Shown: one piece after another, positions 25,513 through 37,600 of the stretch
Position numbering within the stretch: position 1 is the first letter of the stretch
How the letters are laid out: every line of letters starts with the position of its first letter
Assembly: GCF_036370855.1 (NCBI RefSeq)
Contig: NC_088099.1
Span: 137,123,017-137,187,016 of the forward strand
Length of the DNA: 64,000 nucleotides
Direction of reading: 5' to 3'
From: Dromaius novaehollandiae
Lineage: Eukaryota; Chordata; Aves; Casuariiformes; Dromaiidae
Position numbers and translations under genes: made by a program
Notes under the pieces: generated by a model
Database searches by the model: none
What the model was told of the DNA's origin: nothing
Seen by the model: only the letters and a program-made list of their open reading frames with translations

Positions 25513-27898
25513 GTTTTTAATTTCCCTCTTTTTTTTTTTTTCTTGCTCTCCTTTCATCAGTATGTTTGGTGTCAGTGAGGTTGACATTCAGACAAGGTTC
25601 ATGATAGGTGTATAAATAGAAGCATTATCAACAGGTTGTGAAAGTGCTGTTACTGAATATTATCTGTGTAATTATCTGCTGAAAAAAGCTCTATGAAAGA
25701 GATTTATTCTTCAAAAAAGCAAGCTATAAAGCATTAAAAATGCCAATTAAAATGCATTAATAAAGCAGCTTGCTATAAAAAACTTGTTACGTTGCACTGA
25801 GTGAAATATTTCCAAACACACTGCTTAAATTTTTATAATGCTAGCTTTTCTCAAAGTTTATGCCAGTTAATGAAGATGTGGGGAATGCAAATTGTATTTT
25901 TAATGCTCATGATTCTAGTTTAATACATCTGTTGCTTGGTTCTTTAGCTTTTGAATCCTTGTGTGATTATAGTAGTTCAGAGATGGTCATTCTCTGAAGA
26001 ACTGAATTGAAGTAAAAGTTGCTATTAAACTAATTTTATCTTTATATATTAATAACTCAAATTTAATCTTTTGTTGTATTCAGTTTGAAAACTCTCTAAC
26101 ATAAGATATTTTCTAATTTCACATGCATAATTCCTATTGATATCAAGGACAGCATGGCATTGAGAGCATGTGTTTTAATCTCTAGTGGCTCCTTCATTTT
26201 TCTTTGTAGCATTGGAAATATTTTGACAGATACTAACATATTTTAGAAGACCATATAATGCTTTCTGATCTGCGACAAAGCAAACTCTAGAAAAGCCTCT
26301 TCTACCCTCTGGTAGAAACATTAATCAATGCAAGTTGTCTGAACTGATTCATCAGGGCTGGCAGCTTTCCAAAGCATCAATTTTTCTGCAGCTTCAACTC
26401 GGATAACTTTTTACTTACTGTGTTACACTCTACTGCTTATTGAGATGTTTTAGGACAAAACTGTCTCTGAACATGAAAATGAAGATAGAAGTGAAGATGC
26501 AAATAAGCTAGTAATAAAGTGTGTGTGAATTCTTGAAAGACCAGCTGTAGATCACTTATCGTAAGGAAATAAAGAAATAATTACTGTATAGTATCTCAAG
26601 TTTGTTTTAACTCAGTCTTGCTTCCTATAGTGTCTCTCGTTAACTGCATGTTGAATGAAATTCCTTACCTCTTTCTGTCTTCATTTTGTTGAAGAAGTAA
26701 TTAAATAATGTACAAGCTTGTATTTATTTCCAAAAAAGTTACTGAACCTGAAAAACACTATAAATTTTCTAAGTATCTCTAAACTAGGGAACTCTAATTG
26801 CAAAGGTGTTAGATGATGTTATTGGAGCTAAATAAGAAAGACAACTTTTCATTCTGGAAAGCAGGGCTGGGGAAGGTCCACTCCCTGTTGTCAGCCTGTG
26901 AGACGTGTTGTTTGTTGGATCCTGTCCCTCGGGCTGGAATGAGCATGTTCTGGCACGATGGGCCCATGTATTCTCATTGCCTGACCACAATAAACTGAGA
27001 ATAATAACATGTTTTGTGGTGAACTAATTCATGCTGTATAGATTTTCCCATAAGTAGAGTTGAATCAGTCGCCCAAGGAGATGTACAGGAATCTCTTCTT
27101 ACCTACTTGAATTTATTATTTTTACTCAAACTATGTATTTAGTATTGAAAAGGGATGTGCAGCTAATTGTTGCATCTTATTGAATATGACTTAAAGTATT
27201 GCTATCTTTAAAGTACAATTTAGATGAGACACTTTGCTATACTGTTATCTTTTTTAACATCTACTTCTATTGCTTATTGTCTTTGAAGTAATTGCCACAT
27301 TAAAATCTTATGTATATGTCATACTAATAGTCAAAAAGTTTGGATCTTAGGACAACCACTGCCTTCTAAACTGAAGGTCCTGTTAAAGTTGGTTAACTAC
27401 CTGAAATTACCTTGCCATGCTATGGTTTAGCGTAATTTTGTAAATATGACGTATAGTTTTCTAGTATGCTGTAAACTGTGTCTTTCCAAAGAGACATAGT
27501 TAAAAGAATAGGAAAAGCAATGAAAGGACAATCAAATAAAAAAAAGGGGGGATGGGAGGGTTAATATATATTTTTGAACCTGACTTGTAATTTTAGCACC
27601 TCCAGAATAGCTTTCCAGTATATAAAACTCTATTCAAGCCACTTGGTTGCTCGCTAGAGATATCATGAGTCTCTGGTTTAGATTGCTAGGAAGTCTATTA
27701 ACTACTATTGTTGTAGGAGAAATGAAATCTACTGCCAAGTGGCTAATTAACATTGAATTTGTACTTATTTATTTATAGAAGAGCTGATTTTTTTTTCTTT
27801 TTTTTAAAAAAAGACAGCCATTCTGGTTTCTGGCTAGTGAATAGTTGTTTAACAGTGTACTGTTAGAGTACTAATTAGATTTGACCTTTCTAATTGTC

Positions 27899-27915
27899 AA
27901 AAAAAAAAAAAAAAA
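27899..27915. repeat. A17 homopolymer
   Basis: Seventeen consecutive A residues. No recognisable retroposed body lies upstream. Confidence 0.85.
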
Positions 27916-28346
27916 GCCAGTTCAAATTTATTATTTATAACTGTCTCCATTAATTATCCTTGCCTTCATCATAGTTTAGCTGCTCAAACATTATTGCTAC
28001 TCCTGAGATCCTAAATAAGTTGGTCTGGACTGCAAATGTCCCTTTTTCTTCCGTGTTATCACACCATCTAGAATTTATCTGTAACTCTACTTATCTTTAT
28101 ATCAGTGCTTTCAGTGAAAGACTACATCCATGAAAAGTAGTTGGAACTTTCCAAAACTGTGGCAGTTTTGGAAATGGTTCAGTGTAGATGCTTAGAATAA
28201 ACTAAAAACACAATTAAAAATATGTAACTTGTATAACCATAAATGACATCTCCAAAGCAATCTAGATACAAAGCACACAAAGATAATAAATTAAATGACT
28301 TAAGATTGCCAAGTATGCCTTCAAATTTAACTTAATTAAATATTTA

Positions 28347-28430
28347 CATATATATATATATACACACACACACACATATATATACACACATACAGAGAGA
28401 GAGAGAGTTTTATATCTATATATCTATATT
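28347..28430. repeat. Compound (TA)n(CA)n(GA)n microsatellite
   Basis: TA, CA, TA, CA and GA dinucleotide runs succeed one another, ending in TATC/TATA units. Likely polymorphic in length. Confidence 0.9.
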
Positions 28431-28909
28431 TAAATCAAGTTTGAACAATTGTGGAAGAAAACAGCCCCAAACTAGGGAAAATTCTGTTTAAAGTCCTGTC
28501 TCTCTTGAAGTCAATAGGAGTCTTGCCTCTGACTTAACCAGGCCAGGATTTCATTTAATTTTACATATTAGCTTAAGTTTGGCAAAAAATGTGTCATGAC
28601 TGTTTTTCTTACAGCCACAAAGATTTGTTTTAATGGGAAGCACCTTTCTTCTGACCAAAACAATGCCATGGTCTTTCACAGAAAGAAATAATCCCTTTTA
28701 AAACCTTTTTACTTATCCTCTGCTAACTTTCAGAATTCTCTTATGATCATCATACAGGTTGGTAGTGTGTCTTCTACTATCTTTGCCTCTCCCAGGATAC
28801 TAATAGCATGAGTGTGTGAGTGTTTGTGTCTAGGTTAGATGAGGTCTTAATGCAGCTATAAATTAAGGGAAACAAAGTTTATAGCAGAAGCAGTATATTT
28901 TTATTTTTA

Positions 28910-29443
28910 TTAGACTATCTGAGCAAGATACCAAGTTCCAGACAAAATTACACGAGTTATGTTTTGCTGGTAACTGATTCCTGTTTTCATGCCACCCCCA
29001 AAAGGATATGAGCACAAATATCCCATGGCTGGGTGCTGAATCTGACTGTCATACCCTGGGTTATAATCCAGGTCAGTTCCCCAGGTTCTGCCTTCCCATG
29101 TTAGAGTAAATAAAAATAAAACCTTCATAAGAATATTGTGCACTGCAGTGACTTTGATGGGAATGACATTGTGACTATGCAGATCAGCTTTACATCGCTC
29201 GATAGTGATAGCAGCAGTGGCGGTGCTCAGCGGTGCGGTGTGGTAGTGGTTGTGCAACCCAGGCCCGGAGATGGGGGCACTGCATGACGAAAAATATCCT
29301 TGCATGGGTAGGAGTGCATTTCTGTCTTGCCTGAGTGATAGCTGTTCCAGCGTGCACTGGATGTTTTGTTTCCTACCTTGAGTCTCTGAGAGCAGTTGGT
29401 GCATCACGTGAAGTAGAACACATTTTGGGACGAATGTGTTCAA
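28910..29443 (-). other. 177-codon orphan ORF, unidentified
   Basis: This is the longest open frame outside the ERV. The frame opens at a TTG codon; the first in-frame ATG is about 13 codons later. The translated sequence has no signal peptide, convincing membrane segment or motif I recognise. The surrounding 29150-29300 is richer in GC and CpG than the neighbourhood, which by itself lengthens chance ORFs. It could be an exon of a long non-coding RNA, a decayed retrocopy, or chance. A shorter plus-strand ORF (29335-29544) overlaps its start. Confidence 0.2.
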
Positions 29444-30148
29444 CCATGAAGTTGATCTGTCTTACATACACTTCAGGCATTTTCTTAAAACCGTGTGTTG
29501 ATACTTTGATATTTACAGCGTCAATTCTTCTGTCTCAAAACTAATTATTTGCTTGTTGCTCATGATGAATACTTCCAGCACTACGCTAAAACGATACATA
29601 ACAGTAACTGAGCATACTTATTCTGAAGAGCTGAACTCCTGAAAAATCAATGCTATCATTAATTACACAAGTATGTACCATTAAATATGTTGTATTACTA
29701 CACTCTGTTCTGCTAATTGCATTCTTAATTAGGAATGCAGCCTCAGTGTTCACTTTTTTCAATCAAAAAGTATAATTTTTGCTATAAACTTCTATGAAGA
29801 TGGTAAATTTTACAACATTTTTATGAAGCTGCTTCTGGAGTTATTTTTAAAAATAAAAATAATTGCTGCAACTTTGGGTATTTTTATGTTCCAGTATTTA
29901 ACTGTTTCCAATAAACACTGTGCTTTCAGTAGTTAATGTTCAGTAATTTTAAATAAAGATTAACTGAAAAAGTATTCAATGAAAGTAGGTTAATTTCAAA
30001 TGGAATTGATTAAAATAGTTATATAATTTGCCTCTGGTGTGTCTGTACTCAAAAGCACAACTTTTCTTTCACCTTTCCAAGAATTGGCTTGTGTGCCCTC
30101 AGTATAAGTGAATTATCAAAATCCCTTACCTTGACATGCTGGATGGTT

Positions 30149-30166
30149 CTTTTCTTTTCTTTCTTT

Positions 30167-30195
<29 letters not shown>
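30149..30195 (-). repeat. (CTTT)n leading into T28 tract
   Basis: CTTT-type units followed by 28 T residues. Read on the minus strand this is a poly-A tail followed by AAAG units, as could be left by a minus-strand retroposition. The sequence on the tail's 5' side (30200-30340) matches nothing I recognise. Confidence 0.8.
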
Positions 30196-30201
<6 letters not shown>

Positions 30202-31632
30202 TGGAGTACTTCTCCTGATGCAAAAGAACTTTTGCTCTATAAGGAACCACTGCCACAATAGTACTTGCATGAGAAAACATACAGCACTCGGTGCATTTGC
30301 CATCACGCAAAGCTCACGTCCGTTTCTGTAGAAATATGCACGAGGTCTCAGGGCATCCTATCCCCCCAACCCCTTCCTTCCCTTATAACCCTTTAAACTT
30401 CTGTGTTATAGCTAATTTTCTTGATTGGCCCTTTTAACAAGAAGTGTGTGGTGTGTGTTACACCTTTTCTTCACTGCTAAAAGTTATTTTCAGTTTCCTT
30501 TAAATTTTAGAAGGAAAGTACATTTTTTGTGGTAAATGAAGTAAAATGCAACAGGGAAATGTAAGCTGTCTAAAAGCTTTCTAAGATATTTAAACCATTG
30601 ACCTTGATTTTTTTTTCTTTGTTTACAAGAAGGGCTTTTTCCACTCTTCTGTCAGTGTAATGGGGTTTCAACATTATGCTCACAGAATGCTAATTTTTCC
30701 ACTCATATTATTTAGATGAGCTCTAACAGACGACAATATTTGATTCCCAAGACTTGGGGTCTTTTTAGTACTGCAGAGTTAAGAAGTTACTCAAAGTCTG
30801 AACATCTAGATCCATTTTTAAATATTGCTCTCCATGCTGAATGATACCCTCCATAAATATATTTCCTATAGATCTATTCTTCTTTCTGATGGGAATTGTA
30901 CTGCAGAGACCTACTCACCTTTGAAACTAGAAAAGACGTTGTAAATGACAGATGCTTAAACATAATCCAATTAGAAGGGGTTATTTGTAGCCTGTGAACT
31001 TTATATATAATTGAAGTACATGTACACAATTTTCTTGTATAGCAACATCAGGAAGTAGCCATCTTCTGTATGTGAAAGGGCAAAATATTGTAGCAGATCA
31101 GCTGAGAAATCAGATATTTTTCCAAAATTCCTGATATATCAATATTTAATTCAGAGGTAATATGATTCTCACTTTGCATTTGTTTAGAAATTTATGAGTT
31201 TATGTTTTCTCAAAGAATCTTTGGGATGTTATTCTGTATTTATTTCAAACATGCAGACCAGTAACATCATTCTTTTCTTTTTTGTTTGTATGTTTAGCAT
31301 GCAACTTTTGACAGAATCTTCCATATGTATGTACATTTATTAAACTATTAATAAGCATTTATATTAAATAAGCATTTGTGTTATCTTATACTCTTAGATG
31401 CAGTGATTGTGTTATCATTTCCTAAAGAAGCTATAACTTACATGCAACTGTATTCCTGTTGCTGTTGTAGATATTTTTGACAAATGATAAATCATTTATT
31501 TATGTGTATTATGAAGTTATGGAGTTTTATGTCTCCAAATGCCCAAATTACTTTTGAAAGTGGATTTGTTATTCTAAATTACTCTAGAAAATTATTTGCT
31601 ATACTATGTGCTGGGGAACATTCTCCAGAGTT

Positions 31633-31657
31633 CTTTTTTTTTTTTTTTTTTTTTTTT
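31633..31657 (-). repeat. T25 tract
   Basis: Twenty-five consecutive T residues, equivalent to a minus-strand poly-A tail. No source element is recognisable. Confidence 0.85.
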
Positions 31658-34159
31658 AAAGGTTAAACCACAATTGGTTAGTAAGAAATCAGATATTTGG
31701 GGCATTTTGGATTTGATACAAATATTTTATTGTGCTCTTGCTCTTTCAGGCCAGAAACTAATCTGTGAAGGAAAGAGAAATTTTTTGGAATACCTATTTT
31801 TTTTATTGTTTTGTTTTCCTGGGAGGTGATGACAGCCATCACTATGCTGTAATATTATGCTCCAGATAAAGAAAGAAGAAAATACAGTGGTCATGTAACT
31901 TTTATTTCTTAAAATGCAGATGTAAAATAAAATGCTGTCTATTAAATAATATTTTCAGTGTTCTAGTAAAGTTTTACTGAAAAGAAAACCTTTTAAAATT
32001 AAGATTATTCTATGATGATGTCTCTTTAGTGGTTAAAAGGGGGTTAAAGGTTAGGTTTTATCACAGTATTTGCAAAATTTTTTATTGACCTTCTGATTTC
32101 CTGGAAACTGAATAATACTGTGCAATATACCAGTCCATAAGTACACAGTTATGTTAATGGCCTGACTCCAGTAATGGTGAAATCTATGCTGGCTGTCAAG
32201 ATGTTAAAACATTTGCATCAGAACAACTACACTAAATATGAAGAAAAAAGATTGCTTACAAAATGAAAACTGCAAAATGTAGCTATGGAATCTTTTCTTC
32301 TGTTAAATACTTCAAATGAAGTCTGTTTACATCACACTGCAGTTGGCCAACTGTATGTCTGATTTAATAAGAGCTTTGTTTTCATCATATAGTACTGTCA
32401 CATCTATCGCATTGAAAAATTGATGCTATTTTTTTTACGTAATTCATAGTATAGTGGCTGCTGAGATGAGTGAGAAGTGTTTAATATATTCATGTTATTA
32501 CTTCTGAAACATTTTCAAGGTCAGATATTTAACTGATGCCAGATTCTAATTCTATCAATGTTGGTATGCTCATTTAGAAAAGGGAACATTTTAAAATAAC
32601 TTTTTCTGCCTGAAGTGTATACAGAAAACGTTGTGAAGGCTTTACACTTGATTTATGTTGACTCTCCTACATGATGAGAACTGTTAATATTATAATGGGT
32701 GTTTTAGTTTGAGAAGTGGCATAATTTTTAAGAGCCTTTGGGGCTATGGTCAAAGGATCCAAAATCTTTCAGAGAACAATATTTTTTTCCTGTATATACA
32801 TTTGCTTTTATGTCGGTTGATGTTTGCCTTGGGGGTGGATTTTATTTGGCTGTGTTCAACAGTCTTTGGAAGTTGGTCTGTGAGGTTTCTACTCTCAGGG
32901 GAGCCGTCAGCCTGCTGGCACAAGAGAAATGGATGCATGCACGCCATCCAGGGTAATAGCAATCTGGTCATGCATCTTGGTCCCTTGACCTCCCAAGTGT
33001 ACGTACGGGACACTTTTTTCTCAGTTGTCCTGGGCTTCCCTCCAACCCCTTGGTGTGCTTGGACAGGATATCCTTAGCTCTGCCCCCAGGTCATGAAGCT
33101 ACTGGCAGCAGCAGAAGAGAAATGCTCACCTTCAGCCAGGCACTCTTTGTGCATCTAGTGTCACTGGCATCAAGGGAACCATGATCGGGCTGGGAGAGGT
33201 CAGGGTTTGAGGGAATTTGTATTCACTAAGGTATTCATGTAACTTTTTTTCAAGCACAGAAAAGAGCAAGGCAAACAGGCACTCCGTTAAACAGACCTGT
33301 AAGTTCTTCTTTTTTCTCTCTAGGGGATTGCATTGCATTGTGTGTGGCTTCTGAGGTTTTTACAGTACCTGGGAGTGCTGTGCAAACAGGAGTGGAGTGC
33401 CTCGGTTTTAATCCGTTATCTTAAAGCTACACTAGTACAACACTGACCTTACAAATCTTTGGAAAGTTGCTTTGCAGACCAGAGCATATTTAGAAATAAC
33501 AACAACAAATCTGTAAAATGGTTGAGGTCAAGCAAGCTCTGCTGGGGAAATCCCAGTGATTTTCTGAAGATCTGCAAAATAGTGACCTGCCAGCTTGGTG
33601 AGTGTATGGTGTGGTGGGTATGGAGTGTGGAGTAGATGGAGCTGGAAGGGAAAGAGGAAATTTATAAGGAAATATAAAAGATAAAGTATTCAGTATTTTT
33701 GCTTTATTATATCCTCAGTGAAACTTCAAATGTACTTGGAAAAGTTTCCTGCTTATATTTTTCTTGTTAGTGTAATCCTTGTTTTAACATACACTAGGTT
33801 CCCCCAAGAGTTGGGAATAAAAAAAAAAAAAAGTAACTTGCTCTGTTTATTCAACTTTGTTGAAATAGGATGATACTGTCACAGTGCTATGCACTGCCAG
33901 TGTTGGACAGATGGGTTGTCTCCTGGGAGGTCTGTGCCCCTAAGCTTTAAAGGAGGATTTTAAAACTTAAATGAAGTTAACTTTCTTAAAGTTACTGCAG
34001 TATTCTAAAAAAGCAGTTCTTTTCTTCATTTCTCACTGCATGCTTGGAGTTCTTGAAACAAAATGAGTGAAAATTATGTACAGGTATTTGCTATGATATT
34101 AGGTGTATCTTTTCTACCCTACTGTCTCTAAGACCTTAGGTAAAAAAGGCACAGTAAAT

Positions 34160-34690
34160 CATAAGAAACAGAGTTAGAATAGAGCTGAAGAGGATAGTCT
34201 GGTCCATCTTCCTGTCCGCAGGTAACACTGACCATACCTAAATCACCCCCAACAAATGTTGTCTGCCTAACCTTTTATTTAAAAACCTCCAGTGATGGAA
34301 CTTCCATCCGTCAAGCAACTTGATGTTTAGCCCGGTGTTTAGCTATCTTCTTAGTTAGAGTTTTGTTGTTATTTAATTTTTAGATTAAATATTTTTTGTG
34401 CCAAAAATTACACCCACTGTTAATTGCCCCATCCCTAGCAGAAGTGTGGTATATCTTGTTTGCATCAGTCTTGTGTATTTGAAAGCTGATATGATGTCTC
34501 CTTGTAGTCTTCTCTAGTCTAAACAATTTCAACCTTAATATCTGCTCGTGGACCCATGTTCTTTATTGTTCCTTTGACACCTCATTTTGCCGGTTTATAA
34601 CCTTCCTGAAGAGCTATGCCCAAGAGGGAAATGGTGCTCCAGATGTGCTAATCTGAGGAACCATCTGTAGAATGTCCTTTTTCAGGCCAG
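34160..34690 (-). mobile_element. Ancient CR1-type LINE 3' fragment, minus strand
   Basis: The stretch is colinear with the reverse-complemented 3' end of old CR1 LINEs. It begins with GGATAGTCTGGTCCATC (34189) and passes through AAAACCTCCAGTGATGG (34282). GTTAATTGCCCCATCCCTAG (34419), GAAAGCTGATATGATGTCTC (34480), AGTCTTCTCTAGTCTAAACA (34506), CCTTCCTGAAGAGCTATGCC (34601) and GGTGCTCCAGATGTGCTAAT (34633) follow in order. That places the CR1 3' end at low coordinates. An unrelated-looking insertion or diverged segment sits near 34360-34400. No ORF survives, so the copy is old. This is a match from memory of the family and was not searched. Confidence 0.8.
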
Positions 34691-34699
34691 TGTGATGTT

Positions 34700-37600
34700 T
34701 ACCCCTACGTGACTGCAGCTACATTGTGAAAACAGTTCCCAAGGTCATTTCTGACTGTACTGCTAAACTGTTAAAACTAGCATTCTCACAAATATTCCTA
34801 AGTGTATGGTCCAAAAGTTAAAATTTCCAGGGATGAATCCTAGTAGGAATGGAGGGGGCATTATGCAACTCACTTCTGGAGGCTAAGGTAGTTTGTAAGC
34901 ATGAATTCTGGCTGCTCTGAACCAGTTGGCCTAAGTTTCTGGGAACATTTCCAGGATCACTTAATTTGCTAGTATAGATGCTATGACTATCGTTGATTAA
35001 TTGTTCTAAATAGTGGGAACATATATTCTGTTTCCTTTTAAGTGCTCTAGTTTCTCATCAGATAGTTTTGTGGTGAGAAAAACAGATGTGACAGATGATT
35101 TCCTTGAAAAAGTGTAGGTCAACTTTGTTGTTGTTGTTACTGACATCCCCAGGAAAAGTATTCTGTTTTGTACTACTTGCTGAGGATTCAGAGCTTCTTT
35201 TTATTGTTGGGGGTTTTTCTCAGTTGTTTTTCTTTAATTGAAAGTGGTTGAAAAAAAAATATGTTTTCCTAGTGGATGTTTTTTCATGGGAGAGGACATG
35301 GAGAGAGGATGCCTCTCTTCCTCAGGTCAATGTCCAAGTTAATATGTTGTTTTACTATCTAAGGAATTTCTCTACCTCAGAAAAAATGTAATGGCCAAAA
35401 CATTTTTAGTTAGCTTATTTACGATATCCTTGAAATATTAGTTCAAGGAAGATGTTTTAGTTCTCTCTTGTTGAGAAATATGCAAAAGTCTCAAGTCCTC
35501 GCTCCTTCTCATCTTTGACTGCCTCTATTATTGCAAGAAAGGAAAAGTCAAATAATTTATACTCACAACATCATATACGTTTGTTGTATAAATGAATCTT
35601 TATGTTTTTCAACTCATAGTGGCTCAGTTTTATCCTACATGTGGTTTTTTTTAATGGATTGTGTCCCTTGACATTCTGATATGCCTTTATATTTAACCAC
35701 TTGGTTGGGCTCCATTTCTGAATTCTGTTGCTTAGTTGAGGGTTTGCTTGGACTAAACCTACACATGCTTAGACTCTTTTGGGAAAGGAAGAAACAAGGA
35801 ACAATTGTTACCATGACTTATTCTTTGAAAAGTACAGTTGTGATATTTGATGTTGTGATATTGAAGTCCTAATTCCCAGGGTCTTCCTTCTGAGTTTTTA
35901 AAAAGAAATCCTTATGTGTGCATGTAAAACCTGAGAAATTTGAACTTAAAAGGCATGAGAGAACACAAGCACATAGAAGAAATTTAGAATTACTTTGTTT
36001 TCAAAATAATTTTTAAAGTGGTTTTATGAGCGTATGGAACTTGGCTAATAGTTTTAGAATGACTGAGATGAGGAATGTGGAAAAATAATGTGATGCATAA
36101 TGTAACCAAATACTCTGTAAAATGAGAAGCATACAATGAATAGATCATTGTACTTGGACAGTAGTGATGACAGAACATTTATTGTATTATTCTCCATTGT
36201 ATGCTTTCTCCGGACGTAAGCTGAAGGTTGAAAGCATTCAGCTATCAAAGCTGATAATGAAATCCAGTCCTCAGGGAATGTCCACTCAAGAAAATTGAAG
36301 CAGAGAAGGTCTTATTAGAGTGCGCACGTGAAAATAGACGAAAAAAGGTGCTACTAGTATCGCCGTGCATGATAGCGAGATTTTCTGGCATTCATGAATC
36401 ACATTGCTCTGATTAGAGCTGGACATGGATTTGCTGTCCTATAATATTTTTCCCTCTTAATATCAGAGGAAACAAAGACCTTTAAAAATGAGGAGTTGGA
36501 GAGAGACTCCCCCTCCCTCCTGCCATTGACCTTTTTGTGGAATATGAAGTACTACAGGGTTTGGTGGACCTGCCCCGTCTCATTTAGGCTAGAGGCTGGA
36601 GTATGAGCTGGTACCTTATTTTTCTATCTGTCAGCAAATGGATATTTCTGGGTCCTGCAAGACACTTCAGTGATGATAACTTTTTTTGTTCTTTAACTTA
36701 ATGTTTAGAGTGTTTGTGTAGGGTGATCTGTTCCATGCTGCTCTATTTTATAAATGTGCAAAAAAGCAACTTAATCACCAACCTATGACTGTTCTGAAGT
36801 GGGTATCCCTTCGTCTCTATGGTTAATGTAGATCCCTTTGTATAAATAAGCAGTAAAAATAAAGCAAATACAGCTGCTATTCCCAGGTTTCATGCAGATG
36901 TCCTAGCAGCTGAACTAGTGGTTGTTTTCTTCAATGACTCTCTCCGTCTCTGTCTCTCCTTTTAAAGATTTGTCCTGACACAAAGTATGAAAGTGTGTGT
37001 GTGTTGGGTAGAGGGGAAATCCAGACAAGAAAACCACTTTCCAGGTATATGTATGTTCTGGCATATTTTGACTGATCGACAGCCTTTAGTGGAAGAATAC
37101 GTGTTCAGAATCTGCCTGTCTGCTTTTGGCCGTTAGTTTCTCTTCGCTTTGTACAGCCGCTACTTCTGATCATGATCATCAGAGTAACTGAGAACAGATG
37201 TGAAGATACTAGTATTTTCTGGTCTCCTTGGTTGACAGAGACCACAGTAGGATTTTTTTGCTCTGCAGTTCTTAGCTGCTAACACTGTAGTGCTACCAAC
37301 ACTGCTAAACAACAGAGCTGCTTCAATGTTAGTCCTTAGAGGAGGAGGCACCTAAACAGATGCAATCCCTACTCTCCTGTCCTTTGGGAGGAAGAGTCTG
37401 CTGTCCTTGAGATGAACCCTATACACCACTACAAAGGGGGAGAGGGAGGGGAAGTCTCATCTCATTCATTTCTAGTACTTCCTGAATGTATATTTGCTTT
37501 TCATTACATACAGAATAAATTGTACTCGCTGTCTTTGTGGTCTTCAGAGAGCAAGAAGCAAGAGTGGTTTTTTATTCCTTGCACACAGAGTACACTCACT

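Larger units (their letters stand above)
24401..28909. other. Host non-coding DNA, no gene seen
   Basis: AT-rich, with only short ORFs (below about 77 codons). Simple repeats are (CT)8 at 24594-24609, A15 at 25435-25449, (CTT)n at 25495-25512, A17 at 27899-27915 and a TA/CA/GA compound at 28347-28430. The block 25660-25940 is rich in palindromes and homeodomain-type motifs and holds an ATGCAAAT octamer (25885-25892). No exon or RNA gene was recognised. Confidence 0.55.
29545..34149. other. Host non-coding DNA, no gene seen
   Basis: AT-rich sequence. Long T tracts lie at 30149-30195 (CTTT units leading into 28 T) and 31633-31657 (25 T). The 122-codon plus-strand ORF at 32709-33077 overlaps ORFs in two other frames and is not convincing. 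An exact inverted repeat lies at 29718-29739. No exon, RNA gene or complete repeat was recognised. Confidence 0.55.

Noticed and set aside
30049..30331. ORFs with Lys or Phe runs on both strands
   Set aside because: They exist only because the T28 tract is translated as Lys or Phe runs.
32709..33077. 122-codon plus-strand ORF
   Set aside because: Two other frames of 72 and 87 codons overlap it, and no domain or start context supports it.
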